This document shows positions 35,270-45,176 of a DNA stretch of 64,000 nt, one piece after another. The notes beneath the pieces are model-generated. The model had not been told where the DNA came from. It saw only the letters and a list, made by a program, of their open reading frames with translations, and made no database searches. The translations under genes were made by a program, and so were the position numbers. This stretch comes from Zobellella iuensis (lineage in GTDB: Bacteria > Pseudomonadota > Gammaproteobacteria > Enterobacterales > Aeromonadaceae). The first letter of the stretch is position 1; each line of letters opens with the position of its first letter. The DNA lies in contig NZ_JAERTZ010000026.1 in the NCBI RefSeq assembly GCF_016746085.1, positions 459,833-523,832 of the forward strand, written 5' to 3'.

Positions 35270-38200
35270 TTACGACTGTTCCAGCCGCCGCTCCTTGATC
35301 CAGGCATAGAGCGCCGGTATCACCAGCAGGGTCAGTATGGTCGAGGACACCATACCGCCCACCATGGGGGCGGCGATGCGGCGCATCACCTCGGAGCCAG
35401 TGCCCGTGCCCCACATGATCGGCAGCAGGCCGGCCATCACCGACACCACCGTCATCATCTTGGGCCGTACCCGCTCCACCGCGCCCTCGATGACGGCGGC
35501 ATAGAGATCGGCCGCCCCCGGGGCCCGCCCCTCCTCCCGGCACTGGCGGCACAGCGTCTGCCAGGCCTGATCCAGGTAGATCAGCATGATCACCCCGGTC
35601 TCGGCCGCCACCCCGGCCAGGGCGATAAAGCCCACCGCCACCGCCACGCTCAGGTTGTAGTCGAGCCACCACAGCAGCCAGACCCCGCCGATCAGGGCGA
35701 AAGGCACCGACAGCATCACGATCAGGGTCTCGGTCAGGCGCCGGAAGTTGAGGTAGAGCAGCAGGAAGATCAGTGCCAGGGTGGCCGGCACCACCAGCTT
35801 CATCTTCTCCATGGCCCGTTCCATGCTTTCGAACTGACCGCTCCACACCGCGTAGTAGCCGGGCGGGAAGGACACCTGATCCTGCACCGCCTCGCGGGCC
35901 TCGGCCACGTAGCCGCCGATGTCCCGCTCGCGGATATCGACGTAGATGTAGGCCGACAGCAGGCCGTTTTCGGTGCGGATGCCCGGCGTGCCCTGCTCGA
36001 TGCGAATGTCCGCCAGCTGGCCGAGCGGGATCAGGGCCCCGTCCATCCCGGCCACCAGCACCTCGCGGGCGATGGTGTCCGGGTCGCCGCGCAGTTCGCG
36101 CGGGTAGCGCAGGCTCACGCCGAAGCGCTCCCGCCCCTCCACCGTGGTGGTCACCAGCTCACCGCCCAGGGCGGCGGCGATCACCGACTGCACCTCGGCC
36201 ATGCTCAGGCCGTAGCGCGCCAGTTGGCGCCGATCCGGGCTGATGGTGAGGTAGTAGCCCCCGGTCAGGCGTTCGGCGAAGGCGCTGCTGGTGCCCGGCA
36301 CCTGCCGCACCACCGCCTCTATCTGCCGCGACAGCCGTTCTATCTCCTGCAGATCCTGGCCGAACACCTTGATGCCGATGGGGGTCCGGATGCCGGTGGA
36401 GAGCATGTCGGTGCGCGCCTTGATCGGCATGGTCCAGGCGTTGGCGATGCCGGGCAGGCTGACCGCCTGGTCCAGCTCGGCGATCAGCCCGTCCAGGGTC
36501 AGGCCGGGGCGCCACTCCCGCTCCGGTTTCAGGTTGATCACCGTTTCGAACATCTCGAGCGGGGCCGGATCCGTGGCCGAGTTGGCCCGCCCGGCCTTGC
36601 CGAACACCGAGGCCACCTCGGGAAAGCTCTTGATGATCTTGTTCTGGGTCTGCACCAGCTCGGCCGCCTTGGTCACCGACATGCCCGGCAGCGAGGCGGG
36701 CATGAACAGCAGGGTGCCCTCGTTGAGGCTGGGCATGAATTCGCTGCCGAGCCGGGCATAGGGCCACCAGCTACTCACCAAAGCCACCACCGCCAGCAGC
36801 AGGGTCAGCTTCTTCCAGCGCAGCACGCCGTGGATCCAGGGCCGGTACAGCCACATCAGCACGCGGTTGACCGGGTTGCGCCGCTCGGCAATGATGCGGC
36901 CGCGCACGAACATCAGCATCAGCACCGGCACCAGGGTCACCGACAGCAGGGCGGCCCCGGCCATGGCGAAGGTCTTGGTGTAGGCCAGCGGCGAAAACAG
37001 CCGTCCTTCCTGATCTTCCAGGGCGAACACCGGCAGGAAGGACACCGTGATGATCAGCAGGCTGAAGAACAGCGCCGGGCCCACCTCCTGGCAGGCCTCC
37101 AGCATGATGGCATGGCGCGACTTGCCCGGCGGCGCCCGCTCCAGGTGCTTGTGGGCGTTTTCGATCATGACGATGGAGGCGTCAATCATGGCGCCGATGG
37201 CGATGGCGATGCCGCCCAGGCTCATGATGTTGCTGCCCAGTCCCAGGGCGCGCATGCAGATAAAGGCGAACAGGATGCCGAGCGGCAGGGTGACGATGGC
37301 CACCAGGGCGCTGCGCGCATGGAGCAGGAACACGAAGCACACCAGGGCCACCACCAGGCTTTCTTCCAACAGCTTGAGGCTGAGGTTGTCGATGGCGCGC
37401 TGGATAAGCTCGGATCTGTCGTACACCGGCAGCAGCTCCAGACCCTCGGGCAAGCCCGGTGCCAGCCGGGCCAGGGTCCGCTTGAGGTTGTCGATCACCG
37501 CCAGGGCGTTCTCGCCGTAGCGGGCCACGGCGATGCCGCCGACCACTTCCCCCTCGCCGTTGAGCTCGGCCAGGCCCCGCCGCTCGTCCGGGCCCAGCTC
37601 GATGCGGGCGACATCCCCCAACAACACCGGCACGCCCTGGCTGGCCTTGAGCACTATCTGGCGCAGATCCGCCACCCCGGTCAGGTAGCCGCGCCCCCGC
37701 ACCATGTACTCGGTTTCGCTCATTTCCACCGCCCGGCCGCCCACATCCAGGTTGCTCTGGCGGATAGCCTCGGCCACTTCCATAAACGACAGGCCGTAGG
37801 CGCGCAGCCGCACCGGATCCACCACCACCTGGTACTGGCGCACGAAGCCGCCCACCGTCGCCACCTCGGCCACGCCCTGGGCCTGGGTCAGCTGGTAGCG
37901 GATAAACCAGTCCTGCAGGGTGCGCTGCTCGGCCAGATCGTGCCGATCGGACTGCAGCGCATACTGGTACACCCAGCCCACCCCGGTGGCGTCGGGCCCC
38001 AGGCTGGGCGTGACGCCCGCCGGCAACTGGCCGGCGGCGCCGTTGAGGTATTCCATCACCCGCGAACGGGCCCAGTAGAGATCGGTGCCGTCTTCGAAGA
38101 TCACGTACACGAAAGAGGCGCCGAAGAAGGAAAAGCCCCGCACCACCCTGGCCTTGGGCACCGACAGCATGGCGGTCACCAGCGGGTAGGTGACCTGATC

Positions 38201-38386
38201 CTCCACCACCTGGGGCGCCTGGCCGGCGTAGTCGGTATAGACGATGACCTGCACGTCCGACAGATCCGGAATGGCGTCCAGGGGCGTCTGCCGTACCGCC
38301 TGGAGGCCGCCGATCACCAGCAGCCCGGTCAGCAGCAGCACGATCAGCCGGTTGTTGAGCGACCAGGCAATGACTGCGTTCAGCAT
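35270..38386 (-). CDS. cusA: Copper/silver RND efflux pump CusA
   Basis: The 1038-residue protein has the 12-helix RND architecture of heavy-metal pumps. HME-type features include the N-terminus MLNAVIAWSLNNRLIVLLLT, the porter segment TDMLSTGIRTPIGIKVFGQD, and ALAGVAAETGVIMLIYLDQA in the later membrane half. Similarity is to the monovalent (Cus/Sil) branch rather than CzcA, which also fits the copper context. It is the last gene of cusCBA, with two bases between cusB and cusA. It exports periplasmic Cu(I)/Ag(I) through CusC. Confidence 0.93.
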   Translation of the reverse strand: MLNAVIAWSLNNRLIVLLLTGLLVIGGLQAVRQTPLDAIPDLSDVQVIVYTDYAGQAPQVVEDQVTYPLVTAMLSVPKARVVRGFSFFGASFVYVIFEDGTDLYWARSRVMEYLNGAAGQLPAGVTPSLGPDATGVGWVYQYALQSDRHDLAEQRTLQDWFIRYQLTQAQGVAEVATVGGFVRQYQVVVDPVRLRAYGLSFMEVAEAIRQSNLDVGGRAVEMSETEYMVRGRGYLTGVADLRQIVLKASQGVPVLLGDVARIELGPDERRGLAELNGEGEVVGGIAVARYGENALAVIDNLKRTLARLAPGLPEGLELLPVYDRSELIQRAIDNLSLKLLEESLVVALVCFVFLLHARSALVAIVTLPLGILFAFICMRALGLGSNIMSLGGIAIAIGAMIDASIVMIENAHKHLERAPPGKSRHAIMLEACQEVGPALFFSLLIITVSFLPVFALEDQEGRLFSPLAYTKTFAMAGAALLSVTLVPVLMLMFVRGRIIAERRNPVNRVLMWLYRPWIHGVLRWKKLTLLLAVVALVSSWWPYARLGSEFMPSLNEGTLLFMPASLPGMSVTKAAELVQTQNKIIKSFPEVASVFGKAGRANSATDPAPLEMFETVINLKPEREWRPGLTLDGLIAELDQAVSLPGIANAWTMPIKARTDMLSTGIRTPIGIKVFGQDLQEIERLSRQIEAVVRQVPGTSSAFAERLTGGYYLTISPDRRQLARYGLSMAEVQSVIAAALGGELVTTTVEGRERFGVSLRYPRELRGDPDTIAREVLVAGMDGALIPLGQLADIRIEQGTPGIRTENGLLSAYIYVDIRERDIGGYVAEAREAVQDQVSFPPGYYAVWSGQFESMERAMEKMKLVVPATLALIFLLLYLNFRRLTETLIVMLSVPFALIGGVWLLWWLDYNLSVAVAVGFIALAGVAAETGVIMLIYLDQAWQTLCRQCREEGRAPGAADLYAAVIEGAVERVRPKMMTVVSVMAGLLPIMWGTGTGSEVMRRIAAPMVGGMVSSTILTLLVIPALYAWIKERRLEQS

Positions 38387-38388
38387 GA

Positions 38389-40038
38389 TCAGTGCCCTCC
38401 CTGCGCCGTATGGGCATGCTCGCCATGGCCACCGAGACCGCCGTGGTCGTGGCCAGCGTCCGGCTCCATGGCAGCGGCACCGTGACTGGCATGGTCGTGG
38501 CCGGCGTCCTGCTCCATGGCAGCGGCGCCGTGACCGGCATGGCCGTGGCCGGCGTCCGGCTCCATGGCAGCGGCGCCGTGACCGGCATGGCCGTGGCCGG
38601 CGTCCGGCACCACGGCAGCGCTGCCGTGACCGGCATGGCCGTCATGCTCCCGGCCGTCATCCGCCGCCCCCGGCCCGGCGCCGCCGTTCATGCCCTGCAG
38701 GGCGGCCATCAGGTTGCTTTCGGCATCGATCAGGAAGTTGGCGGAGGTCACCACCTGCTCGCCGGGGGCCACTCCGGCGGCCACCTGCCAGTAGCCGTCG
38801 TGGCGGCCGGCGGTGGTCAGCTCCCGCGGCTCGTAGAGCCCCTCGGCCAGGGCGACGATGGCCACCCGGCGCCGGCCCGAGTCGATCACCGCCGAGTCGG
38901 GCAGCGCCACGCCCCGGCCGAGGTCGTGGTGCAGCTGCACCCAGGCGAACTGGCCGGGTTTGAGCCGGCCGCCGGGGTTGTCCAGCTCGACCCGCACCCG
39001 GAGGGTGCGGGTGTCGCCGTTCAGCACCGGGGCCACGAAGGCCACCCGGCCGTCGAAGGTCTCGCCGGGATAGGCTTCCAGGCCGATGGAAACCGGCCGG
39101 CCCGGCTCGGCCAGCGCCAGCTCCTGCTCGGGGATTTCGACCTGCAGCCAGAGCCGGGACAGATCGGCCAGCCGGAACAGCTCCTCGCCGGGCATGAAAC
39201 GGGCGCCTTCCAGCACCGGCTTGGCCAGCACGGTGCCGCCGCGCGGCGCCGGATAGGCGATGGTGCGCCTGGGCTCGCCGCCCCCGCGCAGGCGCGCCAG
39301 CTCCGCCTCGGGCAACTGCCACAGCTGCAGCCGGCGCAGGCTGCTGTCGGCCAGCTGGGCCAGCCCCCGGCGCAGCGCCTCGTCGCCCCCGGCCAGCCGT
39401 TGCAGGCCCCGGTGCGCCAGGCGGTATTCCTGGGCGGCGGCGTAGAGCTCGGGGCTGTATACCTCGAACAGCGGCTGGCCGGCCTCCACCCGCAGGCCGG
39501 TTTCCTTCACCAGCAGCCGTTCGACCCAGCCCTCGAAACGGGGCGCCACCGAGAACAGGGCGCCCTCGTCCGGCTCCAGGGTCGCCACCGCCCGCAAGTT
39601 GCGGCTGAAGTCGCGCTCCTGCACCCTTTCGGTCCTGACCCCCAGCTTCTGCACCTTGTCGGCGGATACCCTGACCTGGTTGGGACCGGTCACCTCGCTG
39701 GCATAAACGGGGATGTAATCCATGCCCATGGGATCCTTCTTCGGCACCGGCGAGGTGTCGGGCAAGCCCATGGGATTGCGGTAATAGAGGATGCGCCCGG
39801 CCGGTTCCGCGGCCGGCTCGTGCTCGAACACCGGGAGATAATCCATGCCCATGGGATCCTTCTTCGGCACCGGCGAGGTGTCGGGCAGCCCCATGGGATT
39901 GCGGTAATAGAGGATGCGGGGGCCGGCATCGGCCGCCTGGGGCGCAGGGGCGACCTGCTGCTGGCCCAGCCAGTAGCCGCCGCCCGCCAGCATCAGCCCC
40001 GCCGCCGACAGCAGCAGTGTGGACATGGCTTTCATCAT
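38389..40038 (-). CDS. cusB: CusB-like adaptor with duplicated metal-binding domain and His-rich tail
   Basis: The 549-residue membrane-fusion protein has an N-terminal membrane anchor (about 5-25). Two nearly identical small metal-binding domains follow (RILYYRNPMGLPDTSPVPKK at residues 41 and 82). A typical CusB barrel/lipoyl/hairpin body spans 115-445. The last 100 residues are His/Met/Ala-rich and hold about four 16-residue repeats of the type DAGHGHAGHGAAAMEP. Classical CusB is about 400 residues. No separate CusF gene is nearby, so the tail may act as a built-in periplasmic copper binder. It is cotranscribed with cusC (4-base overlap) and cusA. Confidence 0.92.
   Translation of the reverse strand: MMKAMSTLLLSAAGLMLAGGGYWLGQQQVAPAPQAADAGPRILYYRNPMGLPDTSPVPKKDPMGMDYLPVFEHEPAAEPAGRILYYRNPMGLPDTSPVPKKDPMGMDYIPVYASEVTGPNQVRVSADKVQKLGVRTERVQERDFSRNLRAVATLEPDEGALFSVAPRFEGWVERLLVKETGLRVEAGQPLFEVYSPELYAAAQEYRLAHRGLQRLAGGDEALRRGLAQLADSSLRRLQLWQLPEAELARLRGGGEPRRTIAYPAPRGGTVLAKPVLEGARFMPGEELFRLADLSRLWLQVEIPEQELALAEPGRPVSIGLEAYPGETFDGRVAFVAPVLNGDTRTLRVRVELDNPGGRLKPGQFAWVQLHHDLGRGVALPDSAVIDSGRRRVAIVALAEGLYEPRELTTAGRHDGYWQVAAGVAPGEQVVTSANFLIDAESNLMAALQGMNGGAGPGAADDGREHDGHAGHGSAAVVPDAGHGHAGHGAAAMEPDAGHGHAGHGAAAMEQDAGHDHASHGAAAMEPDAGHDHGGLGGHGEHAHTAQGGH
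38456..38647. repeat. 48-bp tandem repeat coding the His-rich CusB tail
   Basis: Four 48-bp units begin at 38456, 38504, 38552 and 38600, each starting GCGTC and containing CATGGCAGCGGC or a close variant. The unit is exactly 16 codons, so copy-number change keeps the cusB frame. Units 2 and 3 are the most alike, suggesting recent expansion. Confidence 0.9.
39716..39918. repeat. Direct 80-bp repeat inside cusB
   Basis: Bases 39716-39795 and 39839-39918 are nearly identical, offset by 123 bp (41 codons). They encode the two copies of the small metal-binding domain at the CusB N-terminus. Near-identity at the DNA level, including silent sites, points to a recent in-frame duplication. Confidence 0.9.
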
Positions 40039-41291
40039 TGTTCTCCTGTCAGGGTCAGCAGGGCGTTTTCGGCCCGGAAGCGTGCCACTTCGGCCATCAG
40101 CTGGTCCTGGCCGAGCCGGCGGATCTGTTGCTGGGCATCCAGCAGCATGGCAAATTCCACCCGGCCGGTGGCGTACCCCGCCAGCGCCGATTCAAAGGTC
40201 AGCTCCGCCTGGGGCAGCAGGCTGTGCCGCAGCAGTTCCAGCTGCTGCCGGCTGCCGTCCCGCCGGGCCACCAGGCCGTGCACGGCCTGCTCCAGCTCGC
40301 GCCGGCCCGCGTCTGCCAGGGCCTGGCTGCGCGCCAGCATGGCGCCGGCCTCGGCCCGCTCCGCCCGCCGCGCGCCCTGCTGCAGGGGCAGCCGCACCGA
40401 CAGCATCAGCTCGACGTTGTCGAGCTCGTTGTCCATCTGCACCGCCGACAGCCCCAGCCCCACCTCGGGCCTGTTGTTCAGCCGGCTCTGCCGGTAGCGG
40501 CTGTCGGCGGCCTGCCGCTGCTGCTCCAGCGCCTTCAGGCCCGGGTTGCGGGCCAGGGCCCGCTCCCCCCAGTCGGCCTCATGGCCGAGCAATTCGGGCA
40601 GGCTGTCGGGCTGGCCACCCAGGGCGGCCGGTGCCAGGTTGAGCAGGCCGGCCAGCTCGGCCCGGGCGGCTTCCGCCTCGGCCAGCAACGCCAGTTGCTC
40701 GTTACCGAGCATGGTGCGCTCGGCCTGGGCCCGCAGCACCTCGGCCTGGGCGCCGAGACCGACGGCATAACGCTGCTGGGCGGTCTGCTCGACCTGCTCG
40801 ATCAGCAATTCCAGGTGCCGGTTGATGCGCTGGCTTTCCTGCGCCTGGTACCAGTCGGCGTAGGCCGTGCGCACCTGGCCACGCAGCCGGAGCCGTCGCT
40901 GCTCGCGCTCGAATCCGGCCTGGCGGCTGCCCGCCTCGGCCCGCTCCACCTCGAGCCCGCGCGTGCCCCAGCGGGGCAGCATCTGCTCGATGCCGTACTT
41001 CATTTCCCCCACCCGGCGCGGCGCCAGGGTGGGGTTGTCGGGATCGATGCCCATCCATTCGATGCGCAACACAGGGTCGTCCCAGGCGCTGGCCATGACG
41101 ATGGCCTGGCGGCTGGCCTCGACCTCGGCGGACATGGCGGCAAGCTCGGGATTGTGCCGTTCGGCCAGCTCCAGCAAGGCCGGCAGGTCGAGGGAGGCAG
41201 GGGTTTCCGCCAGGGCGGGATTCATCAGGGCAAGGCCGACCAGCACGGCGGCCAGCCGGCCACCAACGGCGCGGCGCGGGGGTTCTTTCAT
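40035..41291 (-). CDS. cusC: CusC-like outer-membrane efflux protein (TolC family)
   Basis: From ATG 41291 the protein is 418 residues with a Sec signal (GGRLAAVLVGLALMNPALA, cleavage near residue 28). Two halves of helical-barrel repeat follow (SLDLPALLELAERHNPELAA and a repeat near 240). No lipobox Cys follows the signal, unlike E. coli CusC. The open frame continues 44 codons upstream, but a signal peptide starts only at 41291. It heads cusCBA and faces the sensor kinase gene. A CopR-type box lies 71 bases before the start. Confidence 0.87.
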   Translation of the reverse strand: MKEPPRRAVGGRLAAVLVGLALMNPALAETPASLDLPALLELAERHNPELAAMSAEVEASRQAIVMASAWDDPVLRIEWMGIDPDNPTLAPRRVGEMKYGIEQMLPRWGTRGLEVERAEAGSRQAGFEREQRRLRLRGQVRTAYADWYQAQESQRINRHLELLIEQVEQTAQQRYAVGLGAQAEVLRAQAERTMLGNEQLALLAEAEAARAELAGLLNLAPAALGGQPDSLPELLGHEADWGERALARNPGLKALEQQRQAADSRYRQSRLNNRPEVGLGLSAVQMDNELDNVELMLSVRLPLQQGARRAERAEAGAMLARSQALADAGRRELEQAVHGLVARRDGSRQQLELLRHSLLPQAELTFESALAGYATGRVEFAMLLDAQQQIRRLGQDQLMAEVARFRAENALLTLTGEQ

Positions 41292-41361
41292 GGGGGCATC
41301 CACTGTTCTATAACCATGGTTACAGCATGGATGTTCAACCTGATGCCAAGCTGACGGCAGC

Positions 41362-41377
41362 ATTACATTTCTGTCAT
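41362..41377. promoter_or_regulatory. CopR/CusR-type operator between cusC and the sensor kinase
   Basis: ATTACA-TTTC-TGTCAT is an interrupted dyad of the kind bound by copper response regulators CopR/CusR/PcoR. The same pattern ATTACA-N4-TGT(A/C)AT occurs upstream of copA/copR (51567) and of the small repeat protein (47779). It sits 71 bases before cusC and 88 bases before the kinase start. Confidence 0.75.
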
Positions 41378-41464
41378 CCGGGCGGATGGGGGGAACAAAA
41401 TGGTAAAGTGGCCGCCATTGCATAGCGTTACCTCACCGACCCGGCAAGGAGTCCGACCGCCAAG

Positions 41465-42901
41465 ATGGGCAGCTTTCTTTCCCTGACCACCCGCCTGAGC
41501 CTGCTGTTCGGCGTGACCATGATCGGCATCTGGAGCCTGGTCAGCCTGGTGCTGATCCAGTCCCTGGACCACCATTTCGACCAGCAGGACCAAGCCGATA
41601 TCCAGGGCAAGCTGCAGCTGGCCCGCAACTTCCTCGCCACCCACCTGCAGGGTGACGGCCAGCGCTGGCCCCTGCTGGAAGAGCACCTCAACGACGCCCT
41701 CTCCGGCCACGGCAGCCACTATATCCTGATGCTGGATCCGGACGGCCGGATGCTGGTCGATGCCCGGCCGCCCGGCGCCCGCCAGCCGGGGCTGGAGCAC
41801 CTGCCCCTGGCGATGCCGCCGTCGGCCAGTTGGCAGCAAACCTGGGAGGAGCAGGGCATCGTCTATCGCGGCCTGGCCGAGTGGGAAGACTTCGGCCCGC
41901 CCCTGCCCTGGCCCGGCGCCCCCGAGCGGGTGCTGATCCGGGTGGTGCTGGACACCAGCTACCACCAGCACTTTATCGACGACATCAAGAAGGGGCTGGC
42001 CTGGTTTACCGGCGGCATCGCCCTGATCTCGGTGCTGCTGGGCTGGCTGGCCTCCCGCCTGGGGCTCAAGCCGTTGCGGGAGCTGGCCTCGGTGTCCACC
42101 CGGGTCAGCGCCGCCAAGCTCGATCACCGGCTGTCGCTGGCGCAGGCGCCGGTGGAGCTGCACGCCCCCATCCAGGCCTTCAACGCCATGCTGGATCGGC
42201 TGGAGGACTCCTTCCGGCGGCTGTCCGAGTTTTCCTCGGATATCGCCCACGAGCTGCGCACCCCGGTCAACAGCCTGATGATGCAGACCCAGGTTGCGCT
42301 ATCCCGGGAGCGCGACGCCGACGACTACCGGGAAGCGCTGTACAACAACCTGGAGGCGGCCGAGCGGCTGGCGCGGATGATCGGCGAGATGCTGTTTTTG
42401 GCCAAGTCGGAGCAGGGGCTGCTGACCGTGCTGGCCGAAGAGGTCGACCTGGCCGGGGAAGTGGACGAACTGCTGGAATTCTTCGAGCCCCTGGCCAGCG
42501 AGCAACAGCTGCGGCTGCGGCGCCGGGGCGAGACCCGGCTGCACGGCGATCGCGCCATGCTGCAACGGGCCTTCAGCAACCTGCTGTCCAATGCCATCCG
42601 CTATACCCCGGCCGGGGCCGAGATCCGGGTGGAGATAGGGCGGGACGACGACGCCGTGATCGTGGCCGTCGCCAACCCGGGCACCCCCATCCCCGCCGAG
42701 CAGTGGCCGCGCCTGTTCGATCGCTTCTACCGCGCCGACAGCGCCCGCCAGTCGGCGACCGACGGCACCGGCCTGGGGCTGTCCATCGCCAAGGCCATCG
42801 TCCAGGCCCACGGCGGTACCCTGTCGGTGCACTCCGACGAGCACGAAACCCGCTTCAGCGCCCGCTTTCCCCGGACGCGCCCGCCAGGGGCGTCCGCTTG
42901 A
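41465..42901 (+). CDS. Heavy-metal sensor histidine kinase, CusS/CopS type
   Basis: The 478-residue protein has two membrane helices (about 8-32 and 180-200) around a periplasmic sensor of about 145 residues. A HAMP region and the H-box [17 protein letters not shown] with phosphorylatable His262 follow, then an ATPase domain with N ([11 protein letters not shown]), G1 and [18 protein letters not shown] motifs. It belongs to the heavy-metal sensor kinase family. No response regulator is adjacent: the likely partner is copR at 51665, about 9 kb away on the same strand. Its last 47 bases overlap the end of the convergent P-type ATPase gene. Confidence 0.92.
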   Translation: MGSFLSLTTRLSLLFGVTMIGIWSLVSLVLIQSLDHHFDQQDQADIQGKLQLARNFLATHLQGDGQRWPLLEEHLNDALSGHGSHYILMLDPDGRMLVDARPPGARQPGLEHLPLAMPPSASWQQTWEEQGIVYRGLAEWEDFGPPLPWPGAPERVLIRVVLDTSYHQHFIDDIKKGLAWFTGGIALISVLLGWLASRLGLKPLRELASVSTRVSAAKLDHRLSLAQAPVELHAPIQAFNAMLDRLEDSFRRLSEFSSDIAHELRTPVNSLMMQTQVALSRERDADDYREALYNNLEAAERLARMIGEMLFLAKSEQGLLTVLAEEVDLAGEVDELLEFFEPLASEQQLRLRRRGETRLHGDRAMLQRAFSNLLSNAIRYTPAGAEIRVEIGRDDDAVIVAVANPGTPIPAEQWPRLFDRFYRADSARQSATDGTGLGLSIAKAIVQAHGGTLSVHSDEHETRFSARFPRTRPPGASA

Positions 42902-45167
42902 GCCGGAGCGAGTTGCCGACAACCGACAGCGAGCTGGCGGTCATGGCGACTACCCCTATCATGGGGTGCAGCAACCCCAGGGCGGCGATGGGAATGGCGG
43001 CCACATTGTAGCCGGAGGCCCACAGCAGGTTTTCGACTATCTTGCGGAAGGTCAGCCGCGAGAGGTGCGCGGCCTGTACCACGCCGCCGAGGCGGTCGCC
43101 GATCAGGATGACGTCGGCGGCCTCCACCGCCACGTCGGCGCCGGCGCCGATGGCGATGCCCACGTTGGCCTGCTTCAGGGCCGGGGCGTCGTTGATGCCG
43201 TCCCCCACCATGGCCACCCAGGGCCCCACCTCGGCCTGCAGCTCCCGCACCTTGTCTATTTTGCCTTCCGGCAGCACCTGGGCGTAGACGCTGTCGATGC
43301 CCACCTGGGCCGCCACATGGCGGGCGGCCCGCTCGTTGTCGCCGGTGAGCATCACGGTGCGGATGCCCATGGTCTTGAGCGCGGCCACCGCCTCCCGGGC
43401 ATCGGCCTTGAGGGTGTCGGCGATGGCCACCACCCCGATCAGCCGGTGTTCACGGGCCACATAGAGGGCGGTCTTGCCCTGCTCCTCCATCCCGGCCAGC
43501 GCCCCCGCCAGCTCGTTCGTGTCCAGCCCGCATTCGGCCATCCAGCGGCCGTTGCCCACCCGCACCAGGGCACCCTCGAGGCGGGCCTGTACCCCCCGGC
43601 CGTTGAGCGCCTCGAAGGCCTCGAGCGGCGGCAGCGCAAGATGCGCTTCCCCGGCCCTGTCCCGCAGCGCCTGGGCGATGGGGTGCTCGGAGCCGACCTC
43701 GACCGCCGTGGCCAGCACCAGCAGCTCGTCCGCCGACACGCCCCCGGCCGGCACCAGATCGGTCACCACCGGCTGTCCCCGGGTCAGGGTGCCGGTCTTG
43801 TCGAACACCACCACCCGGATGTCCTTGAAGGTCTGAATGGCCTCGCCGGAGCGGTACAGTATACCCAGCTCGGCGCCCCGCCCGGCCCCCACCATCAGGG
43901 CGGTGGGCGTGGCCAGGCCCAGGGCGCAGGGACAGGCGATCACCAGCACCGCCACGCTGGACAGCAGGGCCACCAGGGGCGCCGACAGTTCCGGATTGAC
44001 CCAGGGCAGGAAGCCCGCCCCCCAGTACAGGATGCCTCGCAATGCCTCCCCGAACCCCAGCCAAACCGCCAGGCTGAGCAGGCTTGTCAGCAGCACCAGG
44101 GGCACGAAGCGGCCGGTCACCCGATCCGCGAACTCCTGGATCGGCACCTTGGAGCCCTGGGCCCGCTCCACCAGGCCGATCACCTGGGCCAGGAAGGTAT
44201 CTTCCCCGACCCGGGTGGCGCGCACCCGCAGCAGACCCTCCTTGTTGATGGTGGCCCCGATCACCCCGTCACCGGGGGCCTTCTCGACCGGCAGCGGCTC
44301 GCCGGTGGCCAGGGACTCGTCCACATGGCTGGCCCCCTCGATCACCTCGCCGTCGGAGGGGATCTTCTCACCGGGGCGCACCACCATCAGGTCGCCCACC
44401 TGCACCTCGCCGATGGGCAGTTCCACCTCTTCGCCGTCACGCAGTACCCGGGCACTCTTGGCGCCCAGCTCCAACAACTGGCGGATGGCCTGGGAAGCCC
44501 GGCCCTTGGCCCGGCTTTCCAGGTAGCGGCCGAGCAGGTGGAAGGTCATGATGGTCGAGGCCATTTCCATAAAGGAAGTCATGGGAAACAGGAAGCCGAC
44601 CAGGCCGATCAGGTAGGGCGGCAGGCTGCCCAGGCTGATGAGCACGTCCATGTTGGCGGTCCTGTTGGTGAGCGCCTTCCAGGCGGACACATGGGTGGCG
44701 GCACCGGCGACGAAGACCGGCACCACCGCCAGCAGGGCGACCAGCAGCAGGTAGCCCGGCACCGGCAACCAGAACATCTCCACCATCATCAGCAGCATGA
44801 TCAGGGTGGTGGGCACCCCGGCCAGCCACAGCCGCCTGCGGGCATCGCGCAGGTAGGCTTCCTCGGCCTCGGCGCCGGCCTCGGCCTCCCCCTTCAACCC
44901 CGCATGGGCCACCTCGTAGCCGGCCCGCTCGACCGCCGCCCTGAGCGCGGCCACATCGGTCCGGCCGGCGTCGAACATCACCGTTACCTTGTGGGTGGCG
45001 ATCTGGGTGCTGACCGCCGTGACCCCGGGCAGGCGCCGCAGCGAGGTGCCGACCAGACCGGCGCAGTGGTCGCTGCCCATGCCGGGGACAATCAGGGTCG
45101 CTTCGGCAGGCCCGCCGCCCGGCGCCCTGCCGGAGGCCTTCGCCTCCCTTGCTATGCTGTCCATCAT
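42855..45167 (-). CDS. Second copper-type P1B ATPase with degenerate N-terminal metal domain
   Basis: The 770-residue protein has CPC in [18 protein letters not shown], phosphorylation site DKTGTLTRG, the SEHPIA motif and [10 protein letters not shown], so it is a complete P1B pump. It has one N-terminal HMA-like domain whose motif reads GMGSDHC (29-35): the first Cys of MxCxxC is Ser32, and Cys35 remains. Metal capture by this domain is probably weakened. A second copper ATPase of this kind, alongside CopA at 25007, could serve metal loading of exported proteins or efflux under a different regulator. It is the last gene of a four-gene minus-strand set and overlaps the kinase 3' end. Confidence 0.9.
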   Translation of the reverse strand: MMDSIAREAKASGRAPGGGPAEATLIVPGMGSDHCAGLVGTSLRRLPGVTAVSTQIATHKVTVMFDAGRTDVAALRAAVERAGYEVAHAGLKGEAEAGAEAEEAYLRDARRRLWLAGVPTTLIMLLMMVEMFWLPVPGYLLLVALLAVVPVFVAGAATHVSAWKALTNRTANMDVLISLGSLPPYLIGLVGFLFPMTSFMEMASTIMTFHLLGRYLESRAKGRASQAIRQLLELGAKSARVLRDGEEVELPIGEVQVGDLMVVRPGEKIPSDGEVIEGASHVDESLATGEPLPVEKAPGDGVIGATINKEGLLRVRATRVGEDTFLAQVIGLVERAQGSKVPIQEFADRVTGRFVPLVLLTSLLSLAVWLGFGEALRGILYWGAGFLPWVNPELSAPLVALLSSVAVLVIACPCALGLATPTALMVGAGRGAELGILYRSGEAIQTFKDIRVVVFDKTGTLTRGQPVVTDLVPAGGVSADELLVLATAVEVGSEHPIAQALRDRAGEAHLALPPLEAFEALNGRGVQARLEGALVRVGNGRWMAECGLDTNELAGALAGMEEQGKTALYVAREHRLIGVVAIADTLKADAREAVAALKTMGIRTVMLTGDNERAARHVAAQVGIDSVYAQVLPEGKIDKVRELQAEVGPWVAMVGDGINDAPALKQANVGIAIGAGADVAVEAADVILIGDRLGGVVQAAHLSRLTFRKIVENLLWASGYNVAAIPIAALGLLHPMIGVVAMTASSLSVVGNSLRLKRTPLAGASGESGR

Positions 45168-45176
45168 CTCTTCTCC

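Noticed and set aside
35060..38485. Long plus-strand open frame opposite cusA
   Set aside because: Low-complexity His/Gln-rich translation lying fully antisense to an unmistakable RND pump gene.
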